Source: a virus. Taken from it: DNA of 35,363 nucleotides. A model generated the notes under the pieces. The model saw nothing but the letters and a program-made list of their open reading frames with translations, searched no databases and was not told where the DNA came from. Where the stretch lies: positions 1 through 35,363 of the IMG/VR virus record IMGVR_UViG_3300045789_000515. The stretch is one strand, 5' to 3'. A program made the position numbers and the translations under genes. Shown here piece after piece: positions 17,469-23,938 of this stretch (positions are counted from its first letter, which is position 1; every line of letters starts with the position of its first letter).

Positions 17469-18784
17469 TAGTAATTCATTCTCAGTGTTGTGGTGATTGC
17501 CGCACGCTCAAGCGGCCACTCCACATCAACCATGTAGCCAATGGCAGTGGTGATGTGCTGGTAATCGTTCTTCTGGTCTTCCTGGAAAGTGGAGCCTTCT
17601 TGAAGCTGGACAGTTGCCAAGCCCTTGTGGCTCCACGGCGCGGTAACCGGGTTTACAAACAAGTGCCGCTCGCCGGCCGCATTCAGAATTCTTGCCCTGA
17701 CTGCGTTCTGCCGGTCTTTGATGGCGGGCGCCTTCTTCTTCACCTTCCTGGTGAACTTCCAGCCATTTGCCCTGAGCACACCCTCAATATCGGTGTAATC
17801 CGAAGCGTGGCCGTGCTTCTCGCCAGCGCGGCCGGCCGGATCCCCGTAAATCAGCACGTGCTTGTTTTTGTGGTCTCTGAACTTCTCCACAAACTCATCA
17901 GCTGACTGCCTGCTGATGGCGCTTGTGAGCACGATTTCATCCAGTAGATAGAGATCGTCATTCCGGACAACGCCAACCGATGAGGAAAGTGGCGTGTAGT
18001 TCTGGTCATGCATCCAGCAAAGCTGCTCATGAGGCTCAATAACAGCATCTGTCTGGTTGGCCTTGCTGTAGTCCTCATAGATGCGGCCGGTTGCCGTTTC
18101 AAAGCTGGCCTCGAATTCCTGCCGGAACTGCTTTGAGGACATTTGCCGCTTTGCTGACGCAATCACATCAGCCGGCAGAATTTCTGATGACTTCCAGTGA
18201 AACAGCGCCCACTCATGGTCATTCGCCGTTTCGGCGTACTGAGCCATTTCGTAGTAGTGGTTCAGGCCATCCGGAACACCCAGCAACCAGCACCAGGCGC
18301 GGTAATCCGGCCGGGTTGGGTTTACTGTGTTGAGGGCCGGGAGAATATGGGCCTCCCAGGACTTGCCCTTAATGTCGGCAATCTCGTCAATGCCGCCACC
18401 GGTCCACTGGATACCCTCGATACGCTCCGGCCGGTCAAGACCGATAAGGTGTATCTCTGTGCCATTGGGCATGAAGATAATGCGGTCACTTTCAGACGGC
18501 CGCTTTGCGTGGGTACATGAGAGAGTCAGCTTCTTCATGTCATCCCAGTAAATCTTCTTCACCTGGTCGTGCGTTGGCGCACCGATGAAGTATTTCTCTC
18601 CCGGCCGCTTCATGGCCTCCTTGGCAATAAAGCGTTTAAACCTCTCGGTCTTGCCTGACCGCCGGCCAGCCGGAACCACGGGGAACCTGACCCCTTCAGA
18701 GACAGCCTTAATCAGCGCCAATTGGACAGGATGATCCTTGAGCGGATACCACCTCTCCATCTGGCGCTGAAGCTGGATATTCAT
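17468..18784 (-). CDS. terL: Terminase large subunit (ATPase-nuclease)
   Basis: 438 residues. Walker A is GRRSGKTE (40-47) and Walker B is GGGIDEIAD (129-137) with the catalytic DE pair. The nuclease domain follows: MHDQNYTP (Asp260), HVLIYGDPAG (Asp315) and the C-terminal NDYQHITTAIGYM motif, equivalent to the usual final metal-binding Asp/His-x-x-D-A-(I/L)-G-Y region. It packages DNA through the portal and cuts concatemers. Start overlaps the TerS stop (TAATG). Length is normal for the family. Confidence 0.95.
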   Translation of the reverse strand: MNIQLQRQMERWYPLKDHPVQLALIKAVSEGVRFPVVPAGRRSGKTERFKRFIAKEAMKRPGEKYFIGAPTHDQVKKIYWDDMKKLTLSCTHAKRPSESDRIIFMPNGTEIHLIGLDRPERIEGIQWTGGGIDEIADIKGKSWEAHILPALNTVNPTRPDYRAWCWLLGVPDGLNHYYEMAQYAETANDHEWALFHWKSSEILPADVIASAKRQMSSKQFRQEFEASFETATGRIYEDYSKANQTDAVIEPHEQLCWMHDQNYTPLSSSVGVVRNDDLYLLDEIVLTSAISRQSADEFVEKFRDHKNKHVLIYGDPAGRAGEKHGHASDYTDIEGVLRANGWKFTRKVKKKAPAIKDRQNAVRARILNAAGERHLFVNPVTAPWSHKGLATVQLQEGSTFQEDQKNDYQHITTAIGYMVDVEWPLERAAITTTLRMNY

Positions 18785-19293
18785 TATCCCGGCAGCTTTT
18801 CGGCCAGCTTCTCAAGTGCGGCCGCCATATCCTCAACGCCGCCATCCTTGTCTTCCTCGAAGGCCTTGACACTCACATGCTTGCCCAGTAATTCCAGATT
18901 GCGGAGCTTGTCCGGCCATTTAATCTTCCGCACAACGGTTTCGGTGTCGCCTGACATCAGCTCTTGAAGGTCTACACCAGAGATAGACTGGCGCCATTCC
19001 TTCGGCCACTGATGAATTGGCAGCATATTCCCGGTGTTATCAAGAATGTCAGCAACATCCAGGGTGTCGATTTGATGCAGCCGTTTGAGCACATAATCTG
19101 CATCAACCTTGGTGCGCTTTGAACGCTCCGCCTTGGCCTTTTCTACAGCTGCCTCAACCTTGCCATTCCTCAACAGCCGCGAAGCAGTCTGGTCAGCTCT
19201 GTTTGGGCTGTACCCAGCACGCATTGCTGCCTGAGTGCCATTAAGGTCTTTGAGGTATTCCTCTACGAATAATTGCTGCTTCGGAGTCAGCAC
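18784..19293 (-). CDS. terS: Terminase small subunit
   Basis: 169 residues from GTG at 19293, giving LTPKQQLFVEEYLKDLNGTQ right after the start. This is the canonical Terminase_2 opening, followed by AAMRAGYSPNRADQTASRLL (helix-turn-helix). An in-frame ATG at 19308 exists. However, the GGAGGA just inside it (19305-19300) is spaced correctly for the GTG, so I prefer the GTG. It recognises the packaging site on concatemeric DNA. Two short GC-rich inverted repeats lie just upstream (19309-19343). Confidence 0.92.
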   Translation of the reverse strand: MLTPKQQLFVEEYLKDLNGTQAAMRAGYSPNRADQTASRLLRNGKVEAAVEKAKAERSKRTKVDADYVLKRLHQIDTLDVADILDNTGNMLPIHQWPKEWRQSISGVDLQELMSGDTETVVRKIKWPDKLRNLELLGKHVSVKAFEEDKDGGVEDMAAALEKLAEKLPG

Positions 19294-19343
19294 CGCTGAT
19301 TCCTCCATGCCGGCCCCGCCGGCTCACTTCGGGCACCGCCCGA

Positions 19344-19616
19344 TTATCTTTGCTGTTCGATTTGCCGATCCACAATCACGTCCAGCTTCCGGTCAATCTG
19401 GAACAGACGGTCATCGATGCGGCGCTGCAACTCTGTGGTGCGCTGTGACTGGTGAACCATGTTGGCCTCGTTCACGCTGACCCGCTTATCCAGGTTGAAC
19501 CAGGCGCCAGCCAGAGCCATGAACATGGCCAAGCCAGTGAGCAGGTTCCCCACGCTTATCTCGTTATTGAATCTCACGGGACTGTGGTTGTGTTTTGAGG
19601 GTTCAGTCTCGGGCAC
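19344..19616 (-). CDS. Single-span membrane protein with coiled coil
   Basis: 90 residues from GTG at 19616, preceded by GGAGAG eight bases away; a TTG at 19643 would add nine residues but has no ribosome site. A membrane segment (VGNLLTGLAMFMALAGAWF, about 24-42) is followed by a charged helix (QRTTELQRRIDDRLFQIDRK). It is the last gene of the lysis cluster before TerS. It could be an accessory holin, antiholin or spanin regulator. Phages often place such a protein here, but I recognise no family. Confidence 0.7.
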   Translation of the reverse strand: MPETEPSKHNHSPVRFNNEISVGNLLTGLAMFMALAGAWFNLDKRVSVNEANMVHQSQRTTELQRRIDDRLFQIDRKLDVIVDRQIEQQR

Positions 19617-19746
19617 GAATAGCTCTCCAAACCTGCCGGCCAATCCACAGCAGGGCCACAGTGCAAAAAAATAGGATTACGGCCACCGATAGAAACGCCG
19701 CCCGGGCGGTTATCAGTGCGCCTTTACTCAGCCGCGCGGATCGCAT
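19603..19746 (-). CDS. 47-residue basic single-span membrane protein
   Basis: Frame from ATG 19746 to TGA 19603. It reads as a basic N-terminus (MRSARLSKGALITARAA), one strongly hydrophobic segment (FLSVAVILFFCTVALLWIG) and a basic tail (RQVWRAIRARD). Its start lies inside the o-spanin gene and its end overlaps the next gene by 14 bases, filling the gap between them. The ribosome site is weak (GGACTGG). The clean N-basic/TM/C-basic build and the overlap pattern argue for a real gene, possibly a second holin-like peptide. Confidence 0.55.
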   Translation of the reverse strand: MRSARLSKGALITARAAFLSVAVILFFCTVALLWIGRQVWRAIRARD

Positions 19747-19978
19747 CGACCAGTCCGTTATGGCGGGTTGCGCAGTCGTTGTAGGTGGCCTTCCACTGGT
19801 TCATGGCCAGAGCCACGGAGCGGGCTGTGCCGTCACTCAGCGGCGCCAGCTTCACCGGGCACTTCGCCAGCAGGTTCTGCTGATAGGGCTTCGGCTGATG
19901 CTTCTGGCCCCAGATTGAGCAGCCGGACAAGCTCAGGCTCAAAACAAACGCGCTGATAAACAGGCTTAACCACTTCAC
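19724..19978 (-). CDS. o-spanin, Rz1-like lipoprotein
   Basis: 84 residues from GTG at 19978 with GGGGAG six bases upstream. Signal sequence MKWLSLFISAFVLSLSLSG then Cys (lipobox L-S-G|C), so the mature protein begins CSIWGQKHQPKP and is an outer-membrane lipoprotein. Its first 146 bases lie inside the Rz-like gene in another frame. This embedded or overlapping arrangement is the hallmark of Rz/Rz1 spanin pairs, which fuse inner and outer membrane in the last step of lysis. Confidence 0.88.
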   Translation of the reverse strand: MKWLSLFISAFVLSLSLSGCSIWGQKHQPKPYQQNLLAKCPVKLAPLSDGTARSVALAMNQWKATYNDCATRHNGLVDAIRAAE

Positions 19979-20228
19979 GGATCACTCCCCGGTCGATGAC
20001 CGTCTGGTTGGCCTTGAGAGTGGCCAGCTTGGCCTCTACCTCTTGCGCAATTCCGGATTCACGAGCCATGGCCGCTTTGATGGCTTTCTGGGCGCCCTTC
20101 AGTTCGGATAGCTCTTGGCTGTCTTCGTAGAGACCCCGGCCATACCAGCCGCCAAAGGCAATGCCGCCGACAATAGCCAGTACCGCCAGATACGGGCCGC
20201 CTTTGTTCAGCAGGGTGAGCCAAGTCAT
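19833..20228 (-). CDS. i-spanin, Rz-like
   Basis: 131 residues from the ATG at 20228, which overlaps the holin stop (ATGA). N-terminal signal anchor (GGPYLAVLAIVGGIAFGGWY, about 10-29), then a long periplasmic coiled coil (ELSELKGAQKAIKAAMARES; ESGIAQEVEAKLATLKANQT), and a Cys (VYQRVCFEP) before a Pro/Ala-rich tail. This is the build of an inner-membrane spanin. The o-spanin gene begins inside it, which supports the assignment. Confidence 0.87.
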   Translation of the reverse strand: MTWLTLLNKGGPYLAVLAIVGGIAFGGWYGRGLYEDSQELSELKGAQKAIKAAMARESGIAQEVEAKLATLKANQTVIDRGVIREVVKPVYQRVCFEPELVRLLNLGPEASAEALSAEPAGEVPGEAGAAE

Positions 20229-20434
20229 TTCTGCTCCCGGCGCCACTTCCAGACGCCAACAGCGATGGTCACACCGCCAAATACCGTCCCATAGGCTGCA
20301 ACGGTTCCCGCCGGAATATCGGGCGGATCAAAGAAAACCTTCAGCGTGATTACCGTTGCCAGTGACATCAGCCACAGAACAATCAACATGCTCATTAGCG
20401 CGTTTTCAGTGATGAATCGGTACAGGCGGGCCAT
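20225..20434 (-). CDS. Holin, two membrane segments
   Basis: 69 residues starting MARLYRFITENALMSM at 20434, overlapping the endolysin stop (TGATG). There are two hydrophobic segments (about 13-36 and 44-62) with a short DPPDIP turn, and a strongly basic C-terminus (KWRREQK). That is a class II holin topology. It would form the lesion that lets the leaderless endolysin reach the wall. Its place between endolysin and spanins fits. No family was recognised beyond topology. Confidence 0.78.
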   Translation of the reverse strand: MARLYRFITENALMSMLIVLWLMSLATVITLKVFFDPPDIPAGTVAAYGTVFGGVTIAVGVWKWRREQK

Positions 20435-20814
20435 CAGTAGCTCCACACCCAAGGGCGGGGCCGTCCGGCTTCATGCTTCAGGTCATCCAGGTGGATAAAG
20501 CGACCGCTGCCTTTCTGGTTCACGCCGATACCGGTAAAGCCGTGTTTTAGGGCCAGCTCAATGATTTCCAGGGCTTCGCCACCACTCACTGCAATATCAG
20601 CAGCGCGGCCACTGGCATGCGCCCCCGGGGAGGCTTTGCGGGCCTCAATGGGGTGAGTCGGGTGCCGGTAACCGCTTGTCACGGTCATGGCCCTGCCGTA
20701 TTCGGTGCGCAGAGCCTGCAGCTTTTCCATAAAGCCCGGCTTCATGCCGTTCTTGCCGGTGTGGGAGCACACAAATTCATGCGGCTGGAAGTTGGCGAAT
20801 CTGTCCCAGTCCAT
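20434..20814 (-). CDS. Endolysin, M15 family peptidase
   Basis: 126 residues from ATG 20814 with TGGAG upstream. The core is MTVTSGYRHPTHPIEARKAS, then GAHASGRAADIAV and RFIHLDDL. Together these give the M15_3 zinc ligands His66, Asp73 and His108. The family cuts peptidoglycan cross-links (L-Ala-D-Glu or D-Ala-linked bonds). There is no signal peptide or membrane anchor, so it needs a holin. The frame could be extended upstream to 20985, but that region contains terminators and no ribosome site, so the short form is preferred. Confidence 0.92.
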   Translation of the reverse strand: MDWDRFANFQPHEFVCSHTGKNGMKPGFMEKLQALRTEYGRAMTVTSGYRHPTHPIEARKASPGAHASGRAADIAVSGGEALEIIELALKHGFTGIGVNQKGSGRFIHLDDLKHEAGRPRPWVWSY

Positions 20815-20830
20815 TGCATGCTCCAGAAAC

Positions 20831-20900
20831 AAAAAAAAGCCCCGGGCGGTCGGGATACTCCCAACCCATCGGGGCAATAAAAAACCCGCCGTAGCGGGTT
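20831..20900 (-). terminator. Tandem intrinsic terminators between Q and lysis genes (tR'-like)
   Basis: First hairpin: AACCCGC/GCGGGTT (20883-20900), followed on the minus strand by TTTTTTATT. Second: GCCCCG (20839-20844) with CGGGGC (20870-20875), an inner GGT-GGG/CCC-ACC stem, and then an eight-T tract at 20838-20831. The pair lies between the antiterminator gene and the endolysin, the place of lambda tR'. Confidence 0.85.
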
Positions 20901-20964
20901 TGGGGGAAGGACCACTTCTTGTTGCAGTTTCCTTTGGGGGCAGGAAACCACAGTGGCAGATTTC

Positions 20965-21009
20965 ATAGTACTTTAGGCTAGACAAGTATCAATGCGTCTG
21001 ACTGTCTAG
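20965..21009 (-). promoter_or_regulatory. Candidate late promoter (pR'-like) with inverted repeat
   Basis: Minus strand: TTGATA (20992-20987), 16 bases, TACTAT (20970-20965). The -10 is weak (4 of 6). An inverted repeat TGTCTAG/CTAGACA (21003-21009 and 20978-20984) straddles the -35 and could bind the Q-like protein. Position between Q gene and terminators is as in lambda. The call is tentative. Confidence 0.38.
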
Positions 21010-21020
21010 ACGACCAGTGG

Positions 21021-21386
21021 TTATGCGGACATGGCAGCCTGACCAGAAAGGGCACCATCAATCCACGCCACCGCCTCATTCTTGAGCTGGCCCGCTTTGT
21101 CTTTGCTCACTCCAAGGGATTTTCCCAGGGCTCGCAGCGTTTCGTATTCGTGGATATACCAGCCGATCAGGGCGCGCTTGTGCATCTGGCTCTTGCGGTT
21201 CCCCACCATCCCCACCAGCCGGTCAATCAGCATGGCCTCATCGTCCTGCATGGGCTCCTCGCCAACGACGCCGCCCGCCATATCAGCAATGCGCCCCATA
21301 ATCCCGTTGCACTTTGGTGTGCCGCTGCTTGTGCGAACCCACCGGCCCCAGCGCTCCAACTGAAGATCAGTATCAACTGTGCTCAT
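21021..21386 (-). CDS. Q-type late antitermination protein
   Basis: 121 residues from ATG 21386 (GGAGAG upstream). The start has LERWGRWVRTSSGTPKC, the L-x-x-WG-x-W opening of the Phage_antitermQ family. It is followed by DDEAMLIDRLVGMVGNRKSQ, a helical stretch, and a C-terminal helix-turn-helix-like LRALGKSLGVSKDKAGQLKN. The family loads on RNA polymerase at the late promoter and lets it read through terminators. It is the last gene before tandem terminators and the lysis genes, as expected for Q. Confidence 0.85.
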   Translation of the reverse strand: MSTVDTDLQLERWGRWVRTSSGTPKCNGIMGRIADMAGGVVGEEPMQDDEAMLIDRLVGMVGNRKSQMHKRALIGWYIHEYETLRALGKSLGVSKDKAGQLKNEAVAWIDGALSGQAAMSA

Positions 21387-21388
21387 AT

Positions 21389-21775
21389 TTACTCTCCGCT
21401 CGCCAGATAGCCATTGATCGTTTCGATTGCCGCATCTGCCCCTTTGCACAAAACGGCCATGTAGCCCTGCGCTGTCAGCCATTCAAGCCAGTCCTGTTGC
21501 TCTTTGCTGGTTGCGCTGCCCTTCACCCGCTTCATTTCGATGGCCAGCCCGTGGAAGCCACCACGCGCCACCGGCAGGAACAGGTCGGGAAAGCCAGGGC
21601 TCAGCCCCTCCGCCTTCATGCGGGCCATCTTGGCGCAGCGCAGTTTCTGGCTACCGGCCAGGTGCGCACCGTTGGGCACCGCAATCAGTCGCCCTTTCAA
21701 TGCCTTGTGCTGGGCGTTGAACCACTTAATAACGGCGACCTGCTCCTGGTGCTCGGTGGGCACGGGTTTATTCAC
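21389..21775 (-). CDS. VRR-NUC domain nuclease (Holliday-junction resolvase type)
   Basis: 128 residues. TEHQEQVAVIKWFN holds the first acidic residue (Glu11). GFPDLFLPV gives the conserved Pro-Asp (63-64) and LAIEMKRVKG gives the E-x-K pair (80-82) of PD-(D/E)XK VRR-NUC enzymes. These act on branched DNA in phage recombination and on concatemers before packaging, the place RusA or NinG holds in lambdoids. It overlaps the upstream gene by 8 bases and is followed at once by the Q-like gene. Confidence 0.88.
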   Translation of the reverse strand: MNKPVPTEHQEQVAVIKWFNAQHKALKGRLIAVPNGAHLAGSQKLRCAKMARMKAEGLSPGFPDLFLPVARGGFHGLAIEMKRVKGSATSKEQQDWLEWLTAQGYMAVLCKGADAAIETINGYLASGE

Positions 21776-22019
21776 TTGGCAGATACCCCATGTCAGCGAG
21801 AATCATGGTTTTGACGGTTTCAACAAGCGCCAGCGCCTCCGACATCTTCAGGCCTGCATTCCGGTAGCCAACCAGATACTGATCATCATCGTTGAGCAGA
21901 ATCAGAAAGCCCTTCTTAAAATGGCTCGTCTCCGTCTCAGCGCTGTTTAACAGCATGGACTCAAGCGTGATTCGTGAAGCATCGCCGGCCGCCATTCCGA
22001 TTCCTGTCACCTTCGCCAT
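21768..22019 (-). CDS. Unrecognised small protein
   Basis: 83 residues from ATG 22019, chosen because AGGTGG lies five to six bases upstream; a GTG at 22028 would add three residues. It is soluble, with a mixed alpha/beta look: FKKGFLILLNDDDQYLVGYR strand region, then a helix MSEALALVETVKTMILADMG. No motif is recognised. It sits in the nin-like stretch between an HNH-type gene and the VRR-NUC gene, overlapping the latter by 8 bases. Confidence 0.7.
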   Translation of the reverse strand: MAKVTGIGMAAGDASRITLESMLLNSAETETSHFKKGFLILLNDDDQYLVGYRNAGLKMSEALALVETVKTMILADMGYLPSE

Positions 22020-22028
22020 AATCGCCAC

Positions 22029-22388
22029 CTACCTGTGATAATTTTCGATAGCCGCCAAAGCATCCGCAGGCACCGGCAACCAGCCATGTTGCCGCCGATA
22101 GTGCGCCACCAGCCGGCCAAATATGGCCTTCTCGATCTCTTTGCGGGTTTCGCCCAGGCCTTGCCCCTCGAACAGCGACAGGTCGCCATGGATGCCGCCG
22201 GGCCCCTGGTGGGCCTCATAACTGAGCGGGATCACGAACCACTGGCCGATGTGCACCTTGTTATGGCGCCCGGTGCTGCCCACGCAGTGGTGAATACAGG
22301 CCGGGCCAAGGCCGATATAGCAGCCAGTTTCTGCCAGCCATTGGTGCCAGCGCTTTTGCTCCGCTGTTGGTGCTTTGCCGCCTTTCAT
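22029..22388 (-). CDS. HNH-fold protein, Ref-like (RecA-dependent nuclease family)
   Basis: 119 residues. The centre reads CYIGLGPACIHHCVGSTGRH, then KVHIGQWFVIPLSYEAHQGP. Cys plus a His-His pair, then a W-F-V-I-P-L-(x4)-H segment and a further IHGDL, is the pattern of phage Ref-type HNH proteins (P1 Ref, RecA_dep_nuc family), which cut DNA at RecA filaments. The second Cys of a classical finger is less clear, so activity is not certain. It lies in the recombination cluster and overlaps the next gene upstream by four bases. Confidence 0.65.
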   Translation of the reverse strand: MKGGKAPTAEQKRWHQWLAETGCYIGLGPACIHHCVGSTGRHNKVHIGQWFVIPLSYEAHQGPGGIHGDLSLFEGQGLGETRKEIEKAIFGRLVAHYRRQHGWLPVPADALAAIENYHR

Positions 22389-22615
22389 GCAGCCTCCGGC
22401 TTCAGCCAGTTATTCCAGACACCCAGAGCCCAGAAATAGGTGTAAGCCACAGACATGGCCGCTATTCCCCACTGCTCTGCCTTTATGGTTGCGTAGAACC
22501 AGAAGGGCTGTCCGGCCAAGCCAAACAGGCAGGCGTAACGCTTCCATGCTTCGTTGCTCTGCTGAGTCAGGAAGACGGCAATCATGCCGGTCAAAGCGAT
22601 TCCAATTTGTTCCAT
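22385..22615 (-). CDS. Three-helix membrane protein
   Basis: 76 residues, rich in aromatic hydrophobics. Probable membrane segments lie at about 5-18 (GIALTGMIAVFLT), 27-43 (ACLFGLAGQPFWFYATI) and 50-68 (GIAAMSVAYTYFWALGVW). A short C-terminal NWLKPEAA follows. Similar small proteins occur in the nin regions of pseudomonad and marine phages, function unknown. Starts with a TAATG overlap and ends with an ATGA overlap, so it is expressed only as part of the chain. Confidence 0.75.
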   Translation of the reverse strand: MEQIGIALTGMIAVFLTQQSNEAWKRYACLFGLAGQPFWFYATIKAEQWGIAAMSVAYTYFWALGVWNNWLKPEAA

Positions 22616-22764
22616 TACTCCACCCTCGACAGTTCGTTGGGCTCCACCTCAGCCTCAGGCCAGTGGAACCGGGCAAATTTCAACGCCTCGGCGCGGTCTA
22701 TCGCTTCGCCTACCATGTAGGCCAGACGCTTGCCGTGGCGGGTTACCAGCCAGCAGCGGTACAT
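22615..22764 (-). CDS. 49-residue unrecognised protein
   Basis: ATG 22764 to TAA 22615, opening MYRCWLVTRHGKRLAYMVGE and ending VEPNELSRVE. The start overlaps the upstream stop as TGATG and the stop overlaps the next start as TAATG, leaving no gap on either side. That packing is strong evidence that it is a gene despite its size. Basic/aromatic beta-like N-terminus and a helix EAIDRAEALKFARFHW. No function recognised. Confidence 0.7.
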   Translation of the reverse strand: MYRCWLVTRHGKRLAYMVGEAIDRAEALKFARFHWPEAEVEPNELSRVE

Positions 22765-22982
22765 CAGCCCACCCAATCCAGCTGGCCAGGTTCTCGGCGG
22801 CAGGCCTCGCCAGATTCGTTCAGCTCACCCGCAAGAATCTTTGCCTCGCCTGAATTCGCCACCACTTCACGGATCTGCATGCACGTCTTGCAGAAAACAG
22901 TAAATTGCCCGGTGCGGCCGTACGGGCAAAAGCTGAACCTGCATCCGCTTTGGCTCGCGTTTGGCTCAACTTGGCTCAGCAT
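22764..22982 (-). CDS. Small Cys-rich protein, putative zinc ribbon
   Basis: 72 residues from ATG 22982, overlapping the upstream stop as TGATG. The N-terminal part holds CRFSFCPYGRTGQF and then FCKTCMQIREV: two Cys-x3/4-Cys and Cys-x2-Cys pairs about a dozen residues apart, a zinc-ribbon-like layout. The C-terminal half is helical and acidic with one more Cys. It could bind nucleic acid or protein. The motif is seen; the metal binding is inferred. It belongs to the coupled nin-like chain. Confidence 0.68.
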   Translation of the reverse strand: MLSQVEPNASQSGCRFSFCPYGRTGQFTVFCKTCMQIREVVANSGEAKILAGELNESGEACRREPGQLDWVG

Positions 22983-23116
22983 CACACCACCCCCAGCGCA
23001 GCCAACTGCAGAACGACTGCCAGACCGCCAAGGGTGGCGCATACCCAGTCACGGACCTCCAGCGCCAACAAGGTGCCGAACACCGTTGCCACAAGGACAA
23101 GAACTGCCATGGTCAT
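22982..23116 (-). CDS. 44-residue membrane peptide
   Basis: ATG 23116 overlaps the NinB stop (ATGA) and the stop at 22982 overlaps the next start (TGATG). Two hydrophobic segments (MAVLVLVATVFGTLLALEV and VCATLGGLAVVLQLAALGVV) flank a short charged turn (RDW). It is too short for usual gene finders, but it exactly fills the gap between its neighbours. Role unknown; a hairpin membrane peptide is likely. Confidence 0.62.
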   Translation of the reverse strand: MTMAVLVLVATVFGTLLALEVRDWVCATLGGLAVVLQLAALGVV

Positions 23117-23568
23117 TGGTTTGCCTCCCGATATTCGGCGTAGACGGCCTGCGCCTTCTCGCTCCAGTGGATGCCGTTTTCGGCGCCGTAGCTGTAGATC
23201 AGCTCAATCAGCTCCGAGAATTCCGCTTTGCGCATCTTGCTGGTGCTGTGGCCGAGCATGACCACCCCGCCATCGATACCCATAGCGATGCGGTTTTCGC
23301 GCTTCAGTGCCGCGGTAAAGACCGATTTCCATTCTTCCCGGGTGGCCATGCACTTTTCGCCGTTGATGATCAGCGTGCACTGGCAGGCCACATCCTCCAG
23401 CAGGCACCAAAGCTTCGCGTTCTGATCCAGGCTTCGCTTTGGCTCTCGCAGGGCCAGCTCCAGCGATTCACGCCCCTTTCTGAACTGATCGGCCAGCAAG
23501 CCTTCGGCATGGTCCAGGGCGCGCTTGAAATTGTCCTCGCGCAGCCGATAAACCTTCTCTCTGCTCAT
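23113..23568 (-). CDS. ninB: NinB-like recombination protein
   Basis: 151 residues from ATG 23568 (overlaps the upstream stop as ATGA). Carries the NinB core: KRSLDQNAKLWCLLEDVA, then EEWKSVFTAALKR, GIDGGVVMLGHSTSKMRKAE and FSELIELIYSYGAENGI. NinB (Orf) of lambda binds single-stranded DNA and helps the Red system in place of RecFOR. Here it matches the Bet and YqaJ-type pair encoded on the other operon. Length is normal for the family. Confidence 0.93.
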   Translation of the reverse strand: MSREKVYRLREDNFKRALDHAEGLLADQFRKGRESLELALREPKRSLDQNAKLWCLLEDVACQCTLIINGEKCMATREEWKSVFTAALKRENRIAMGIDGGVVMLGHSTSKMRKAEFSELIELIYSYGAENGIHWSEKAQAVYAEYREANQ

Positions 23569-23756
23569 GCGCACCCCCGATACCTTGGCGTACAGATAAC
23601 CAGCGCCTGACGCTTCCCGGCCTCAGACTGGGGAACCACGCGCCACCGGTATTCCTCTCCGCTACCGGCGCAAACAATGACGTGAGCCTTGCCGGTGGTG
23701 TTTGTCAGCCACTCCAGCTCTTCCACTGCTGCCTCTCTGTCGGTGAATACGGTCAT
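23565..23756 (-). CDS. Unrecognised 63-residue protein
   Basis: Starts MTVFTDREAAVEELEWLTNT, then a strand KAHVIVCAGSGEEYRWRVVP and a basic end TPRYRGCA. It overlaps both neighbours by four bases, so it is translationally coupled. A compact alpha/beta fold is likely. Similar short proteins that start with an acidic helix and a VIVxxG strand occur in phage replication clusters, but I cannot name a family. Confidence 0.7.
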   Translation of the reverse strand: MTVFTDREAAVEELEWLTNTTGKAHVIVCAGSGEEYRWRVVPQSEAGKRQALVICTPRYRGCA

Positions 23757-23938
23757 AAAGCCCCCGACAAATACCGCGCCACGGCGCTCTGCTCATGCTG
23801 CGCCACCAAGCCCTTGTCGCGCATGTTGACCAGGACGTACTGAGCCTTTTTCGGCGGCAGGCCCAGGCATTTGGCTATCTCGCCCCGGCTCATTGGCCCG
23901 TCTTGCAGCAGGGTGAGGATTCGGTCTGTGTGGGTCAT
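23753..23938 (-). CDS. Small winged-helix DNA-binding protein
   Basis: 61 residues from the ATG at 23938 (four-base overlap with the upstream gene). MTHTDRILTLLQDGPMSRGE, IAKCLGLPPKKAQYVLVNMR and DKGLVAQHE form three helices and a wing, the classic small winged helix (MarR/DprA-C-like). Probably binds DNA as a regulator or replication helper; target unknown. A longer frame start at 24085 overlaps the next gene fully and is not credible. Confidence 0.72.
   Translation of the reverse strand: MTHTDRILTLLQDGPMSRGEIAKCLGLPPKKAQYVLVNMRDKGLVAQHEQSAVARYLSGAL

Noticed and set aside
20434-20985. Longer endolysin form starting at 20985
   Set aside because: The extra 57 codons cover the tandem terminators and have no ribosome site; ATG 20814 has one.
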